From: Rhizobium rhizogenes NBRC 13257
GTDB taxonomy: Bacteria; Pseudomonadota; Alphaproteobacteria; Rhizobiales; Rhizobiaceae
Reading direction: 5' to 3'
Length of the DNA stretch: 64,000 nt
NCBI RefSeq assembly: GCF_000696095.1
Contig: NZ_BAYX01000004.1
Span: 434,001-498,000 of the forward strand
Numbering within the stretch: the first letter of the stretch is position 1; every line of letters begins with the position of its first letter. This document shows positions 19,483 through 29,283 of the stretch, piece by piece. Both the position numbers and the translations under genes were made by a program. Below the pieces are notes generated by a model, which saw nothing but the letters and a program-made list of their open reading frames with translations, did not search any database and was not told where the DNA came from.

Positions 19483-20529
19483 TCAATTCTGTACATTTTC
19501 GGCCCTTCCTGGGTCGGAACGAACCAAATCGATCTCGTCGATCGTACGCATGACGGTGAAGCGCGCCGTGACCGTGGTGAGCAAGGCTATGATGAGCATG
19601 GTCGCGAGAATGCCAAGATAGCCCAGAGTACCGACCGAGAACGTACCGAAGAGGGCGGTCGCCTGATCGGTCTGCGGCGTGGCGATCGTGCTTCGTTGCA
19701 GAAGGCCGGCGGTGGCGAAGAACAGGGCGGCAAGCGCGCTGCCAGCGGCGGAGCCCTTCAGGCTGATCTTCAAAAAATGCTTCTGGAACTCGTTGGCGAC
19801 GAAAGTACTCTCGGCGCCGACGAAATGCAGCACCTCGACAATGTGACGGTTGCCCGAGAGCGCGCCGCGGGTGGCGAAGACAACGGTCAGCACCATGGCG
19901 GTGAAGACCAGCAGCAGGATGCCGGTGCCGATGAGGACGGTGGTGTGCGCCATCGAGACCAGCCGGTCGACCCAGGTGCGATGGTCGTCCAGCGTCGCCT
20001 GCGGAATCTCTCCTTTGAGGAGGCTGCGCATCGCCTCGAAATCCGGCGGGTGCGTCTCGTCGATGGTGATGATCACTAGGCGTGGGACGGGCAGTTCCTT
20101 AAGGTCGAGGCCGGAGCCGAGCCAGGGCTCGAGCAGGCGGGCGGTCGCCGCCTCGTCGACGATCTGGCCGCTCTTTGTGCCGACGAAGCCAAGCGCGATA
20201 TCGCGGGCGCTGATAAGCGCCTTGTCCATGTCGAGATTGTCGTCCGGCTTGATCTGGATGGTGATCTCGCGGGCGATCTGGCTCTCCCAGCTCGCCGCCG
20301 TCGAGCGCACCATGCTGACGGCGCCGAGCGTCAGGCAGGCGAGGAACGCCATGATGGCGATGACGACGATCAGCGCATTGCCCTGGATGTTGGAGGAGGG
20401 CACGATCGGCCCTGTCGGGCGCACGCGCATCTCCGGCCGTCTCTTCTCGGGCGGCGTGGTCGTGGGTCTTTGCGTGTTGCCAGCAGCCCTCGCATTGGCG
20501 GGGCTCCTGCGGGGTGTGGGCTCAGTCAT
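19483..20529 (-). CDS. ftsX: cell-division ABC permease FtsX
   Basis: FtsX is the membrane partner of the ATPase FtsE; together they activate periplasmic peptidoglycan hydrolases at the division site. The 348-residue protein has an Arg/Pro-rich cytoplasmic N-terminus (about 1-50), a first helix near 53-75, a periplasmic loop, and three C-terminal helices in the FtsX domain (about 200-335). Its start overlaps the end of ftsE by 8 bases. Confidence 0.93.
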   Translation of the reverse strand: MTEPTPRRSPANARAAGNTQRPTTTPPEKRRPEMRVRPTGPIVPSSNIQGNALIVVIAIMAFLACLTLGAVSMVRSTAASWESQIAREITIQIKPDDNLDMDKALISARDIALGFVGTKSGQIVDEAATARLLEPWLGSGLDLKELPVPRLVIITIDETHPPDFEAMRSLLKGEIPQATLDDHRTWVDRLVSMAHTTVLIGTGILLLVFTAMVLTVVFATRGALSGNRHIVEVLHFVGAESTFVANEFQKHFLKISLKGSAAGSALAALFFATAGLLQRSTIATPQTDQATALFGTFSVGTLGYLGILATMLIIALLTTVTARFTVMRTIDEIDLVRSDPGRAENVQN

Positions 20530-21181
20530 AGATATCGAGATGCCCTCCCGACAGGATCATGCGCCGGGCTTCGACCTGATCCATCAACGTCAGGTCGTGC
20601 GTGGCGATGACGACGGCCGTGCCGAGGCGATTGAGCTCGAGAAACAGGTTGAGCAGTCGTCGCGCCATCGGCGGATCGACATTGCCGGTCGGCTCGTCGG
20701 CAAGCAGGATTTCCGGCCGGTCGATCAGCGCGCGGGCGATGGCGGCGCGCTGCTTCTCGCCGCCCGACAGAACCGGCGGCAGCACATTGATGCGCTCGCC
20801 GAGACCGACCCATTTCAGCAATTCCAGCACGTCGTTGCGATAGGAGCTCTCGTCCTTGCCGCGCACACGAAGGGGAAGGGCGACGTTCTCATAGGTCGTC
20901 AGATGGTCGAGCAGACGGAAATCCTGAAAGACGATGCCGACGCGACGGCGCAACAGCGGTAGCTCGTTGCGCGGGATCGAGGAGATTTCGCGGTCGAACA
21001 TGCGGATCAGCCCGCGGGTCGGCTGCAGCGACATAAACAGCAGGCGCAGCAAGGTCGTCTTGCCGGCGCCGGAGGGGCCTGTCAGGAACTGGAACGATTT
21101 CTTCGGAATGTCGAAGGTCAGGTCGCGGAGGATTTCCGGACCCATGCCATAGCGCAAACCGACGTTCTCAAAATGGATCAA
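20522..21181 (-). CDS. ftsE: cell-division ATP-binding protein FtsE
   Basis: FtsE is the ABC ATPase of the FtsEX complex. The 219-residue protein has Walker A GPSGAGKTT (residues 36-44), the signature LSGGEKQRAAIARAL, Walker B ILLADEPTGN and the switch His in VIATHD. ATG 21181 begins the typical MIHFENVGLRYG. It heads the ftsE-ftsX-ydcF-plsC run. Upstream, GTTAAC repeats could bind a cell-cycle regulator. Confidence 0.96.
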   Translation of the reverse strand: MIHFENVGLRYGMGPEILRDLTFDIPKKSFQFLTGPSGAGKTTLLRLLFMSLQPTRGLIRMFDREISSIPRNELPLLRRRVGIVFQDFRLLDHLTTYENVALPLRVRGKDESSYRNDVLELLKWVGLGERINVLPPVLSGGEKQRAAIARALIDRPEILLADEPTGNVDPPMARRLLNLFLELNRLGTAVVIATHDLTLMDQVEARRMILSGGHLDIYD

Positions 21182-21221
21182 CGGGCAGTCCAGTCTTCCG
21201 CGGTGTTCAATCAGGCGACTT

Positions 21222-21305
21222 GTTAACCAATTGCGTTAACGGACGGTAAATTTTGCTGGGAAGGCGCCCCATTCATGGCGGTCTTTGCGAAGCATTAACC
21301 ATTAA
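21222..21305. promoter_or_regulatory. GTTAAC repeats in the divergent ftsE upstream region
   Basis: GTTAAC occurs at 21222-21227 and again at 21235-21240, separated by 7 bases, and TTAACCATTAA lies at 21295-21305. These recall the TTAA half-sites of the cell-cycle regulator CtrA, although the TTAA-TTAA spacing in the first pair is 9 rather than the canonical 7. This is motif matching only. Confidence 0.3.
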
Positions 21306-21391
21306 AATTTACGACTGGGCAGGATTCGTTTCAATGCCCAGAATTCAGATGGGCGTGGAAACCATGTGGATCACCGGAAAGGGAGGTCGTC

Positions 21392-22042
21392 ATGGGTGCT
21401 TTTCGCCACCGTCGGCAGCAGGCGGGGCTGGTCTATGACCTGCTTCCGCCCGAACGCGCAGCGGCTTCGCAACTATCCCATCGTTTCGGATCGAAGCCGG
21501 ATATTGTCGACGCCGAGTTCGTGACCGTTATTCCCGGCCGCGCCAACGGCAATCACGAGAAGGGCAGCCGCGCAAGACCGCAGCCCCGGCCGGCTCCGGG
21601 GGCCGTTCACGTTCGCGCGATGACAGGCTTGCGTCTTGCCGAGGGATGGCTGCAGCGGGCATCGCGGCGCAGTTTCGTGGCGCTGATCGCAGCGCTCGCG
21701 ATCTTGGTTTTCGGTCTTGCCGGCGGCTTTTCCGGATTGTCCGGCACGCCGGCGCAGGCAACGTCGGAACCGCTGCAATTTACTCATGTGACGCTGACGC
21801 CGCGCGACGAGAACGGCATGCGGGTGCTGACCGTCAACGGCATCATCGAGAACCAGACAGGCGCCACGCTGACAGTGTCGCCGGTGCGCGCCGATATCTT
21901 CTCCGGCGATCAGTTGCTGACCAGCGTCGTGGTGAACCCGCCCGTGGACCGTATAGGGCCGCATGAAAGCCGTGGTTTTTCTACCAGATTGCAGCATCCC
22001 GGTGGAAAAACGCCGGATGTTCGGCTTTCCTTCATGCCTTAG
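21392..22042 (+). CDS. membrane protein with C-terminal DUF3426/FxLYD-like domain
   Basis: I do not recognise a named gene. The 216-residue protein has a basic cytoplasmic N-terminus (about 1-90), one membrane segment near residues 95-115 (FVALIALAILVFGLAGGF-like) and a periplasmic beta domain (LTVNGIIENQTGATLTVSPV, PVDRIGPHESRGFSTRL) of the kind found in DUF3426/FxLYD proteins. In other alphaproteobacteria, proteins near ftsE often carry an MJ0042 zinc ribbon before such a domain; no paired CxxC is seen here. It is divergent from ftsE and precedes hpt. Confidence 0.7.
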   Translation: MGAFRHRRQQAGLVYDLLPPERAAASQLSHRFGSKPDIVDAEFVTVIPGRANGNHEKGSRARPQPRPAPGAVHVRAMTGLRLAEGWLQRASRRSFVALIAALAILVFGLAGGFSGLSGTPAQATSEPLQFTHVTLTPRDENGMRVLTVNGIIENQTGATLTVSPVRADIFSGDQLLTSVVVNPPVDRIGPHESRGFSTRLQHPGGKTPDVRLSFMP

Positions 22043-22130
22043 GGGGTGTGTCGGCTCTTGTGATTGTGCTACGGGCTAGGGCTTGATCAGCGGACAAGTG
22101 CCGCAGCACAGCCATGGAGCATGCCAATCA

Positions 22131-22679
22131 ATGCCTGTCGTACGCGGGAAGAATATCGAGCCGCTTTTCACCGCCGAGCAGATCGCCGAGCGTAACAAGG
22201 TTTTGGCGGCGCAGATCGCCAGCGGGCCGACGAAGGATCTCCTCGTCATCGCCATCCTCAAGGGCTCGTTCATTTTCGCGGCCGACCTGCTGCGTGCGCT
22301 GCACGACACCGGGCTTGCACCGGAAGTCGAATTCATCACGCTCTCGAGCTACGGCGCGGGCACGACGTCCCAGGGCGTTCGCATCGTCAAGGACATCGAC
22401 AGCGACGTTAGGGATCGCGACGTGCTGTTGGTCGACGATATCCTGGAATCCGGTCGGACCCTGCGTTTCGCCAAGGAACTGCTCTATGAGCGCGGCGCCC
22501 GCAACGTCTCGCTCGCCGTGCTGCTCGATAAGAGCGTCAAGCGCCAGGAAGAGCTGGAGGCCGATTATGTCGGCTTCGAATGCCCCGATTATTTCGTCGT
22601 CGGCTATGGCATGGATGTCGCCTATGCCTTCCGCGAGCTACCCTTCGTGGGCGTTGTGACCGGCGACGCCGGCGAATAG
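22131..22679 (+). CDS. hpt: hypoxanthine phosphoribosyltransferase
   Basis: Hpt salvages hypoxanthine (and often guanine) to the nucleotide with PRPP in the cytoplasm. The 182-residue protein has AILKGSFIFAADLLR near residue 42 and the PRPP-binding loop DVLLVDDILESGRTL around residues 97-111, followed by VGYGMDVAYAFRELPFVGVV. ATG 22131 (MPVVRGKN) is used; TTG 22083 upstream would add residues not typical of the family. It lies 88 bases after the membrane-protein gene on the same strand. Confidence 0.93.
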   Translation: MPVVRGKNIEPLFTAEQIAERNKVLAAQIASGPTKDLLVIAILKGSFIFAADLLRALHDTGLAPEVEFITLSSYGAGTTSQGVRIVKDIDSDVRDRDVLLVDDILESGRTLRFAKELLYERGARNVSLAVLLDKSVKRQEELEADYVGFECPDYFVVGYGMDVAYAFRELPFVGVVTGDAGE

Positions 22680-22859
22680 CTTTGGTTCGTGGGGCGCCGA
22701 TTCCAGGTTAATCCGGCGCTCCGACAGACTGTCTCAATATGCTCCAGCGATGACGAACCGTTAACCACGGGACGGGATTGCACCTCCGTCGTTTACCGAT
22801 CGCAAACGGAATTCTGGTGATTTCGATCTCGGAACATGACGGACCACGGAGCATAGACC

Positions 22860-23219
22860 ATGGCAAGAATTCTGATCACGGAAGACGAGGACTCTCTTCG
22901 CACCTTTGTCGCCCGGGCGCTGCGCCTGGATGGCCACGAGACTGAAGAGGCGGCCGACGGCGCCGAAGGTCTGGAAAAACTGAAGCAGGGCGTCTACGAC
23001 CTGCTGCTCTCCGATATCCGCATGCCGGTGATGGACGGCATCGAGCTGGCGCACCAGGCGGCCTCGACCTGCCCCGGTATGAAGATCCTGCTGATGACCG
23101 GTTATGCCGAGCAGCGCGAACGTGCCGACGACCTCATGGAAAAGATCGTCGATGTCGTCTCCAAACCCTTCGCTCTGCCGGATATCCGCAAGGCGGTTGC
23201 CCGCGCTCTGGCAGCCTGA
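22860..23219 (+). CDS. cpdR: single-domain response regulator, CpdR-like
   Basis: This is a stand-alone receiver domain (119 residues) without an output domain. Phosphorylation-site features are present: the acidic pocket EDED near residues 8-11, the phospho-acceptor Asp in LLLSDIRMPVMDG (about residue 53), and the K of VSKPF near residue 103. It is closely similar to alphaproteobacterial CpdR proteins, which control ClpXP-dependent proteolysis in the cell cycle. Rhizobia may have two CpdRs; which one this is cannot be decided here. A GTTAAC lies about 100 bases upstream. Confidence 0.85.
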   Translation: MARILITEDEDSLRTFVARALRLDGHETEEAADGAEGLEKLKQGVYDLLLSDIRMPVMDGIELAHQAASTCPGMKILLMTGYAEQRERADDLMEKIVDVVSKPFALPDIRKAVARALAA

Positions 23220-23238
23220 TCGGCGCTATCGAAGGGGG

Positions 23239-23262
23239 GCCTTCGCCTACAGTGGCGAAGGC
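23239..23262. terminator. hairpin between cpdR and the DUF4175 gene
   Basis: GCCTTCGCC pairs with GGCGAAGGC around a 6-base loop at the convergent gene boundary. No T-run is seen on either side, so it may act as a simple bidirectional hairpin. Confidence 0.5.
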
Positions 23263-23271
23263 GATACAAGC

Positions 23272-26031
23272 CTACTGCCTCATATCGAGCAGGCGTTCCA
23301 GATAGTTCCGTTCGTCGGACAGTGACGGATTGTTGCTCAGGCGCTCGCGGATGGCGTCGAGAATTTCACGGGCGCGCTGCGCATCGATGATTTTCGGTAT
23401 TTTGTTCTCGTTCGTTTCATCGAATATTCCGGGGGGGCCGTCGCGCAGACGGCCAAGTGGGTCGCGGCCGTTCTGGTTGCCCTGGCCGGCCTGACCTTGC
23501 TGTTGGCCCTGGCCTTGGCCCTGCTGTTGCATCTGCGCCATGAGCTGGTTCATCATATCGCGCGTGCCCTTGCGCAGAGCGTCGAGCGCACGGCCCTGGC
23601 CTTGCACGGCGGTCTCGCCATTGCCCTGGCCGAGCTCGCCGGCCGCACCCTTCATCTCCTGCTGCGCCTTGCCGTAATTCTGGTTCGGCTTCATGCCCAT
23701 GGAGCCGAGTTCCTTTTGCAGCTCGCCGAGTTGTTTTCCGAGATCATCCTGCTGCTGGCGCAATTGCTTAAGCGCATCGCGCAACTGGTCGGCGGTCATC
23801 CCGTCCGTCTCGTTGTCGCCCTGCTTCTGACCCGGCTGCTGCTGGCCCTGCTGGTTCTGGCCCGGCCGCTGGTTCTGGTCCTGCTGACCCATGTCCGGCT
23901 GCTGCGGATCGTCCAGACCCGGCATCGGCTGGTTGAGCGCGTCGTCGCCGTCCTCGTTGGGATCGCCGCGCTGCATGCGGTCGCGCATGGTCTGGTCGAG
24001 CTTGAAGGTCTGCTCCATCAGTTTCTGCTGGTCGCGCAGGATGCGGCCGAGCTTGTCCATCTGCTGGCGCATCTTGTCGTTTGCCTGGCCCTGCTGCTGG
24101 TTCTGGTCACGTTGCGGGCGGCCTGCCTGCAGGTTGTTCATCATCTGCTGCAGCTCGGACAGCATCTGCTGTGCCGCCTGGCGGTTGCCGGAGCGGGCAA
24201 GATTCTCGATCTGGTCCATCATCCGCTGCAAATCCTGCTGGCGCAGGATATTGGCCGACTTCTGGTTGGGCTGCGCCGGCATGTTCTTCATGCGCTCGGC
24301 GAGCTCCTTCATATAGTCGCCCATCGCCTTGCGCAGCTCATCCATCAATTTCTTGATTTCCGCGTCGGGCGCATTGCGCTGTAGGGCATCGGAGAGCTTC
24401 TGCTGCGCGTCGCGGAGCGCCTTCTCCGCGTCGGTCAGCTGTGCGTCTTCCATGCCGAGCGCGATCTGCCAGAGATAGTCGGCAGTATCCTTCAACGCGG
24501 CATCGCCGCCGGCGAGCTTCATGCGCGTCAGTGCCGATTTGATCAGCAGGTAATTGCCGAGATCGGGGATCGTCTCGTCCGGACGGATCGTCAGCGACTT
24601 GTTGAGTTCGATCGCCTCCGGCATCTTGCGGGTATCGAGCGCGAAAACCTGACGTTCCTCGGCGACGGCGGCGGCGAGCGGCTGGCCGAAGTTGCGCGAG
24701 GGCAGGGTCATCTCATAGGGCGCGCTGCGGCCGGTCTGGCCGGCGCCGTCGCGTGCGACGAGGGTGATGTGCACCTTCTTGCCGGCAAGCGGATCCTGCG
24801 TCAGATCGCGGCTCGTCAGTCCCTTGCCGTCACGGCGGTCGCGACGCGAGATCTCCAGCTTGTATTCCGGTAGGCCATAGAGCGGGGTGGCCTGCGGATC
24901 GGCATCGACGGGCATGATCTCGGCACGGGCTTCCTCGACGCCATAATCGTCCTTCACCTTGAAGCCGATTTCGAGCGAGCCGTTGGCGGTGGCATGCGGA
25001 ATGCCGTCGAAGGCGATTTCCGGTGGCTTGTCGACGACGACATTGAAGGACCAGGACTTGCCGTTGACCGTCAGTTTGCCGCCCTTTTCCAGCTTCTGCA
25101 CATGGGTGCGAGCAACCATTGCAGCCGTGCCGGGCGCCGCGGGCGGCGAAGCGGTGTCGGCGACGGGTTGCGCGGTGGGCGCGGTCGTATCGCCATTTGC
25201 CGGTGCCTGCTTGCCGGCGTCGGCGACCTGTTCGGGGATTTCGGTGCTGGTGTCGCTGTCGGCGGGCTTGAACAGCGCTTTCTCATCCGCGGAGGCGCCG
25301 GTGACGCGCACGGTGAGCTCGGAGAATTGCGGGACGTTGACGCTGTCGCCGGCGTTGGCGGCATTGCCGGTCAGGTAGATCGGCGCTTCGCCGGTGTAAT
25401 AGGGCGGCGTCACCCAGGCGTCGACGCGGACATCAGGATTGTTCGACGTGATGGCAGGCGCGAGGAAGGCATCGCTCAGCGAGCCGCCGCTGTTGGACAT
25501 GGAGAAGCTGAAAGCCGTCACCAGCAGCAGCGCCGGAATGGTGCGCAGCGCAAAGCGGTCGTAGCGGGCAATATCCGGGCGGGGGAAGCCGGCGTCCAGC
25601 GCCGCGATGCGCGCCGCCATGCGGGTCTGGTGCTCCCGCCACAGCGCCCGGGCAAAGGGCGTGTCGAAAGCCGGCTCGTCTTCCTGCACGGTGACCGGCT
25701 GGTGGGGGAGACCGTTGCGCTCCTCCAGCATCCGGTCGGCTTCACCGACGGTCGGCCAGCGCAGGCGGCGGAAGGGGAAGCAGGCGGCTGCGAAGGTGAT
25801 GGCAAACGCAGCAAGCAAGGCTAGGCGCAGCATATCCGGCGCGATGCGGAATATGCCGAACCAGGCGGCCGAAAGGAAAAGGGCAAGGATCGATAGCGGT
25901 AGCAGCAGCAGGGGCAGGATCTGCTCGCACACCAGCACCAGCCGTGCGAAGAGACGTTTGACCGCAACCAGCCGTGCCAGCGCCGGACGGCTGGCGAAAG
26001 CGCCCTTCTTGGGGTTGCTTGGGCTGGTCAT
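23272..26031 (-). CDS. TIGR02302/DUF4175 membrane protein
   Basis: This large protein (919 residues) of unknown function is typical of Rhizobiales. It has two or three hydrophobic segments within residues 30-95 and near 165, a long periplasmic part with beta repeats (about 200-470), a helical region rich in heptads (about 500-640) and a Gln/Gly/Asn-rich low-complexity part (about 640-860) with many QQ and GQ runs. The C-terminus returns to a conserved RAREILDAIRERLSNNPSLSDERNYLERLL helix, quoted here only in part by its ends. It is alone on its strand, upstream of lysA's 3' end. Confidence 0.88.
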   Translation of the reverse strand: MTSPSNPKKGAFASRPALARLVAVKRLFARLVLVCEQILPLLLLPLSILALFLSAAWFGIFRIAPDMLRLALLAAFAITFAAACFPFRRLRWPTVGEADRMLEERNGLPHQPVTVQEDEPAFDTPFARALWREHQTRMAARIAALDAGFPRPDIARYDRFALRTIPALLLVTAFSFSMSNSGGSLSDAFLAPAITSNNPDVRVDAWVTPPYYTGEAPIYLTGNAANAGDSVNVPQFSELTVRVTGASADEKALFKPADSDTSTEIPEQVADAGKQAPANGDTTAPTAQPVADTASPPAAPGTAAMVARTHVQKLEKGGKLTVNGKSWSFNVVVDKPPEIAFDGIPHATANGSLEIGFKVKDDYGVEEARAEIMPVDADPQATPLYGLPEYKLEISRRDRRDGKGLTSRDLTQDPLAGKKVHITLVARDGAGQTGRSAPYEMTLPSRNFGQPLAAAVAEERQVFALDTRKMPEAIELNKSLTIRPDETIPDLGNYLLIKSALTRMKLAGGDAALKDTADYLWQIALGMEDAQLTDAEKALRDAQQKLSDALQRNAPDAEIKKLMDELRKAMGDYMKELAERMKNMPAQPNQKSANILRQQDLQRMMDQIENLARSGNRQAAQQMLSELQQMMNNLQAGRPQRDQNQQQGQANDKMRQQMDKLGRILRDQQKLMEQTFKLDQTMRDRMQRGDPNEDGDDALNQPMPGLDDPQQPDMGQQDQNQRPGQNQQGQQQPGQKQGDNETDGMTADQLRDALKQLRQQQDDLGKQLGELQKELGSMGMKPNQNYGKAQQEMKGAAGELGQGNGETAVQGQGRALDALRKGTRDMMNQLMAQMQQQGQGQGQQQGQAGQGNQNGRDPLGRLRDGPPGIFDETNENKIPKIIDAQRAREILDAIRERLSNNPSLSDERNYLERLLDMRQ

Positions 26032-26280
26032 CGGTCCGGTTTTCTCCCCGATCTGACGTGGATGGCTATCTGCCCATTGGAAATGGCGGGGCGTCTCACA
26101 CGCCCAAGTTTACAGCGCCCGGCGAGACGCCTGTCATGGAAAGATAACATTCTTTGTGGCGAAGACGAGAGCAAGCGGCGCCAAAGGCCATTTTTTCGTC
26201 GGATTTCGCTTAAACGTGATTAAGCCGCGCGATGAAGCCGGCGCATAATCCTGTCCGAAAATCGATTCCGACTTTCGGGG

Positions 26281-27552
26281 TTATGCGCTGAGCCAGGCGG
26301 GAATCGAATCGAGGCCGATCAGCTCTTCATAGGTCCGGCGCGGACGAATGACGTGGAAATCGCTGCCCTTGACCAGCACTTCGGGCACCAGAAGCCGGCT
26401 GTTATAGGTGCCGGCCTGGACCGCGCCATAAGCGCCGCCGGAGCTGACGGCCAGGAGATCGCCGGGCTTCGGCATCGCCATTTCGCGATCGAGCGCCAGA
26501 TAATCGCCGGTTTCGCAGACCGGGCCGACGATATCGGCCTTGATGCGCGGTGCATTGGCCGCGGTGATCTCGACGGGGCGGATCTCGTGATAGGCCTCGT
26601 AGAGCGTCGGGCGGATCAGGTCGTTCATGGCGGCGTCGACGATGACGAAGCTCTTGTTGCCGCCGTCCTTCACATAGATGACTTCCGTCACCAGGATGCC
26701 GGCATTGCCGACAATGAGGCGGCCGGGCTCGGTGACGATCTTGCAGTTCAGGCCGCGCAGCTGATCCTTGACGATATGGGCATAGGCGTCGGGTAGCGGC
26801 GGCGGGGTATTGTCGTCGCGATAGGGAATGCCGAGGCCACCGCCGATATCGACATGGTGGATGTCATGGCCGTCGCCGCGCAGCGTCTCGACGAGTTCGC
26901 GCAGCAGCTTGAAGGCATCCTCGAAGGGCTGCAGCTCGGTGATCTGGCTGCCGATATGCATGTCGATGCCGGTGGCGTCGATACCCGGCAGATTGGCGGC
27001 GCGGGCATAAACGGTGCGGGCGCGTTCCCAGGATATGCCGAACTTGTTTTCCTTCTTGCCGGTCGAAATCTTCGCATGGGTACGGGCATCGACGTCGGGA
27101 TTGATGCGGAAGGAGACAGGGGCGATCTTGCCGGCGCGGACGGCGCGCTGGTTCAGCACTTCCAGTTCCGGCTCGGATTCGACGTTGAAGCAATAGATGC
27201 CGGCTTCGAGCGCGACATCCATTTCCTGCGCGGTTTTGCCGACGCCGGAGAACATGATGCGGTTTGCCGGGATGCCGGCGGCAAGGGCGCGCTGCAGCTC
27301 GCCGACGGAGACGACGTCGACACCGGCGCCGAGACGGCCAAGCGTCTTCAGCACCGCCTGGTTGGAATTGGCCTTCATCGCGTAGCAGACCATGGCGTCG
27401 ACATCGCTGAAGGCTTCGGAAAAGACGCGGTAGTGCCGCTCGAGCGTTGCCGTCGAATAGACGTAGAAGGGCGTTCCGACCGCCTTGGCGATTTCGGGAA
27501 CGGGAACGTCCTCCGCGTAGAGAATGCCGTCGCGGTACTGGAAATGGTTCAC
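26281..27552 (-). CDS. lysA: diaminopimelate decarboxylase
   Basis: LysA makes L-lysine from meso-diaminopimelate in the last step of the pathway. The 423-residue PLP enzyme (fold III) has the PLP-lysine motif YAMKANSNQAVL near residue 53, GVDVVSVGEL, the HIGSQI loop, the glycine-rich VDIGGGLGIPY and the catalytic CETGDYLA near residue 345. GTG 27552 (NHFQYRDG) is chosen because the family starts here; the frame's extension to 27702 overlaps the lipoprotein gene. It lies 13 bases after that gene. Confidence 0.95.
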   Translation of the reverse strand: MNHFQYRDGILYAEDVPVPEIAKAVGTPFYVYSTATLERHYRVFSEAFSDVDAMVCYAMKANSNQAVLKTLGRLGAGVDVVSVGELQRALAAGIPANRIMFSGVGKTAQEMDVALEAGIYCFNVESEPELEVLNQRAVRAGKIAPVSFRINPDVDARTHAKISTGKKENKFGISWERARTVYARAANLPGIDATGIDMHIGSQITELQPFEDAFKLLRELVETLRGDGHDIHHVDIGGGLGIPYRDDNTPPPLPDAYAHIVKDQLRGLNCKIVTEPGRLIVGNAGILVTEVIYVKDGGNKSFVIVDAAMNDLIRPTLYEAYHEIRPVEITAANAPRIKADIVGPVCETGDYLALDREMAMPKPGDLLAVSSGGAYGAVQAGTYNSRLLVPEVLVKGSDFHVIRPRRTYEELIGLDSIPAWLSA

Positions 27553-27565
27553 GGTCGCGGCCTGC

Positions 27566-27760
27566 TTAGAGAAGCGGATCGAGGAGGAACTTCTTGTCCT
27601 CGGTGCCTGGCTGTTTCGTCGGCTTGGAGACGTCGCCGCCCTTGGTCGCCGCAGCGCTCGGCGGATCGAGATCGCCCTTGCGGCCACATCCGACGACGGC
27701 AAGGCCGATGACCGAAAGGACGACGGTCAGGCGGATGATATGCGGCATGTTGATCTGCAT
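27566..27760 (-). CDS. LptM/YifL-like small lipoprotein
   Basis: This is a 64-residue lipoprotein. ATG 27760 follows GAGG with 6-base spacing and gives a clear lipoprotein signal with the lipobox VVGC, then GRKGDLDPP, the hallmark after the Cys of LptM/YifL proteins. In enterobacteria LptM helps oxidative maturation of the LPS translocon LptD. It lies 13 bases before lysA, an order also seen in gammaproteobacteria (yifL near lysA and dapF genes), and 99 bases after argH. Confidence 0.85.
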   Translation of the reverse strand: MQINMPHIIRLTVVLSVIGLAVVGCGRKGDLDPPSAAATKGGDVSKPTKQPGTEDKKFLLDPLL

Positions 27761-27859
27761 CGAAATCCTCTTGGGCGGCAAACGCGGAAGCAATCTTCAT
27801 AGCGAAGTTTCCGCGCCTTGTGCACCCTGATTGTTAGAGTGTGGTTTCCGGCGATTGTC

Positions 27860-29260
27860 TCAGTTGCGGGCGCGCCAGAAAGCGATCTGTTTGCGCACTT
27901 CCGACGGCGCCGTGCCGCCGAAGCTCTTGCGGCTGGCGACCGAGGCTTCGACCGTCAGGACGTCGAAGATCTTGTCGGTGATCGCAGGGTGGATTGCCTG
28001 CAGATCTTCCAGCGACAGTTCGGCGAGATCGCAGGACTTGCTCTCGGCAAGCGCCACGGCGCGTCCGGTGACATGATGGGCGTCGCGGAAGGGCAGACCT
28101 GCCTCGCGCACCAGCCAGTCGGCAAGGTCGGTCGCGGTCGAATAGCCGGATCCGGCGGCGGCCTTCATGCGGGCGGCATTGATCGTCATGTCGCGCACCA
28201 TGCCGGTCATGGCGGCGATCGCCAGTTCCAGGCTTTCGGCGGCGTCGAAGACCTGTTCCTTGTCTTCCTGCATATCCTTGGAATAGGCCAGCGGCAGGCC
28301 CTTCATGATGGTCAGGAGCGCCACCAGCGAGCCATTGATGCGGCCGGTCTTGGCGCGCACCAGTTCGGCCGCGTCCGGGTTCTTCTTCTGCGGCATGATC
28401 GACGAGCCTGTGGAGAAGGCGTCGGAGAGGCGAACGAAGCCGAATTGCGGCGTCGACCAGATGACGATTTCTTCGGCCAGCCGCGACAGGTGCATGCCGG
28501 CGATAGCGGCGATCGACAGGAACTCGATGGCGAAGTCACGGTCGGAGACGGTGTCGATCGAGTTGCGGGTCGGCTCGCGGAAGCCGAGCGCCTTGGCCGT
28601 CATGTGGCGATCGATCGGGAAGCCTGTGCCGGCAAGGGCGGCAGCGCCGATCGGCGATTCATCCATATGCTCGATGGCATGGCGCACGCGCGAACGGTCA
28701 CGGCCGAACATCTCGACATAGGCCATGCAATGGTGGCCGAAGGTGACCGGCTGCGCGGTCTGCAGATGGGTGAAGCCGGGCATGACGGTGTCGGCGTGCT
28801 CCTCGGCGCGGTCGAGGAAGGCGGCGATCAGGCCGGTCAGCGCCTGTTCGCATTTCTGAAGCTCTTCCTTGACCCAGAGGCGGAAATCGAGCGCCACCTG
28901 GTCGTTGCGCGAACGGGCCGTGTGCAGCCGTCCGGCGGCCGGACCGATCAGGGCCGCAAGCCGCGACTCGACGTTCATATGGATGTCTTCGAGGCTGCGG
29001 GAGAATTCGAAATTCCCGGCTTCGATCTCTGACAGGATCGTGTTCAGCCCGTGAACGATCTTGTCTTTATCCTCGGTTGAAATGATGCCTTGATGGGCAA
29101 GCATGGTGGCATGGGCGATGGAGCCGCGGATATCCTGTGCAAACAGCTTCTTGTCGAAACCGATCGATGCATTTATCTCCTCCATGATGGCCGCGGGGCC
29201 GGAGGCGAAACGTCCGCCCCACATCTGGTTGGAGGATTTGGTGTCCGTGCCGTCAGCCAT
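27860..29260 (-). CDS. argH: argininosuccinate lyase
   Basis: ArgH splits argininosuccinate into arginine and fumarate, the last step of arginine synthesis. The 466-residue protein has [11 protein letters not shown] at the start, the [14 protein letters not shown] region, and the fumarase/aspartase signature [12 protein letters not shown] near residue 285. It is divergent from tlpA with only a 23-base gap, and is followed on its strand by the lipoprotein gene and lysA. argG is not nearby. Confidence 0.96.
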   Translation of the reverse strand: MADGTDTKSSNQMWGGRFASGPAAIMEEINASIGFDKKLFAQDIRGSIAHATMLAHQGIISTEDKDKIVHGLNTILSEIEAGNFEFSRSLEDIHMNVESRLAALIGPAAGRLHTARSRNDQVALDFRLWVKEELQKCEQALTGLIAAFLDRAEEHADTVMPGFTHLQTAQPVTFGHHCMAYVEMFGRDRSRVRHAIEHMDESPIGAAALAGTGFPIDRHMTAKALGFREPTRNSIDTVSDRDFAIEFLSIAAIAGMHLSRLAEEIVIWSTPQFGFVRLSDAFSTGSSIMPQKKNPDAAELVRAKTGRINGSLVALLTIMKGLPLAYSKDMQEDKEQVFDAAESLELAIAAMTGMVRDMTINAARMKAAAGSGYSTATDLADWLVREAGLPFRDAHHVTGRAVALAESKSCDLAELSLEDLQAIHPAITDKIFDVLTVEASVASRKSFGGTAPSEVRKQIAFWRARN

Positions 29261-29283
29261 GAGATGCCTACCTGGAGAATGTA

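Noticed and set aside
23497..24384. 295-codon Leu-rich open frame opposite the DUF4175 gene
   Set aside because: Looks membrane-like only because Gln codons read as Leu on the other strand.
27818..29032. 404-codon open frame opposite argH
   Set aside because: Shadow of a certain gene; no ribosome site.
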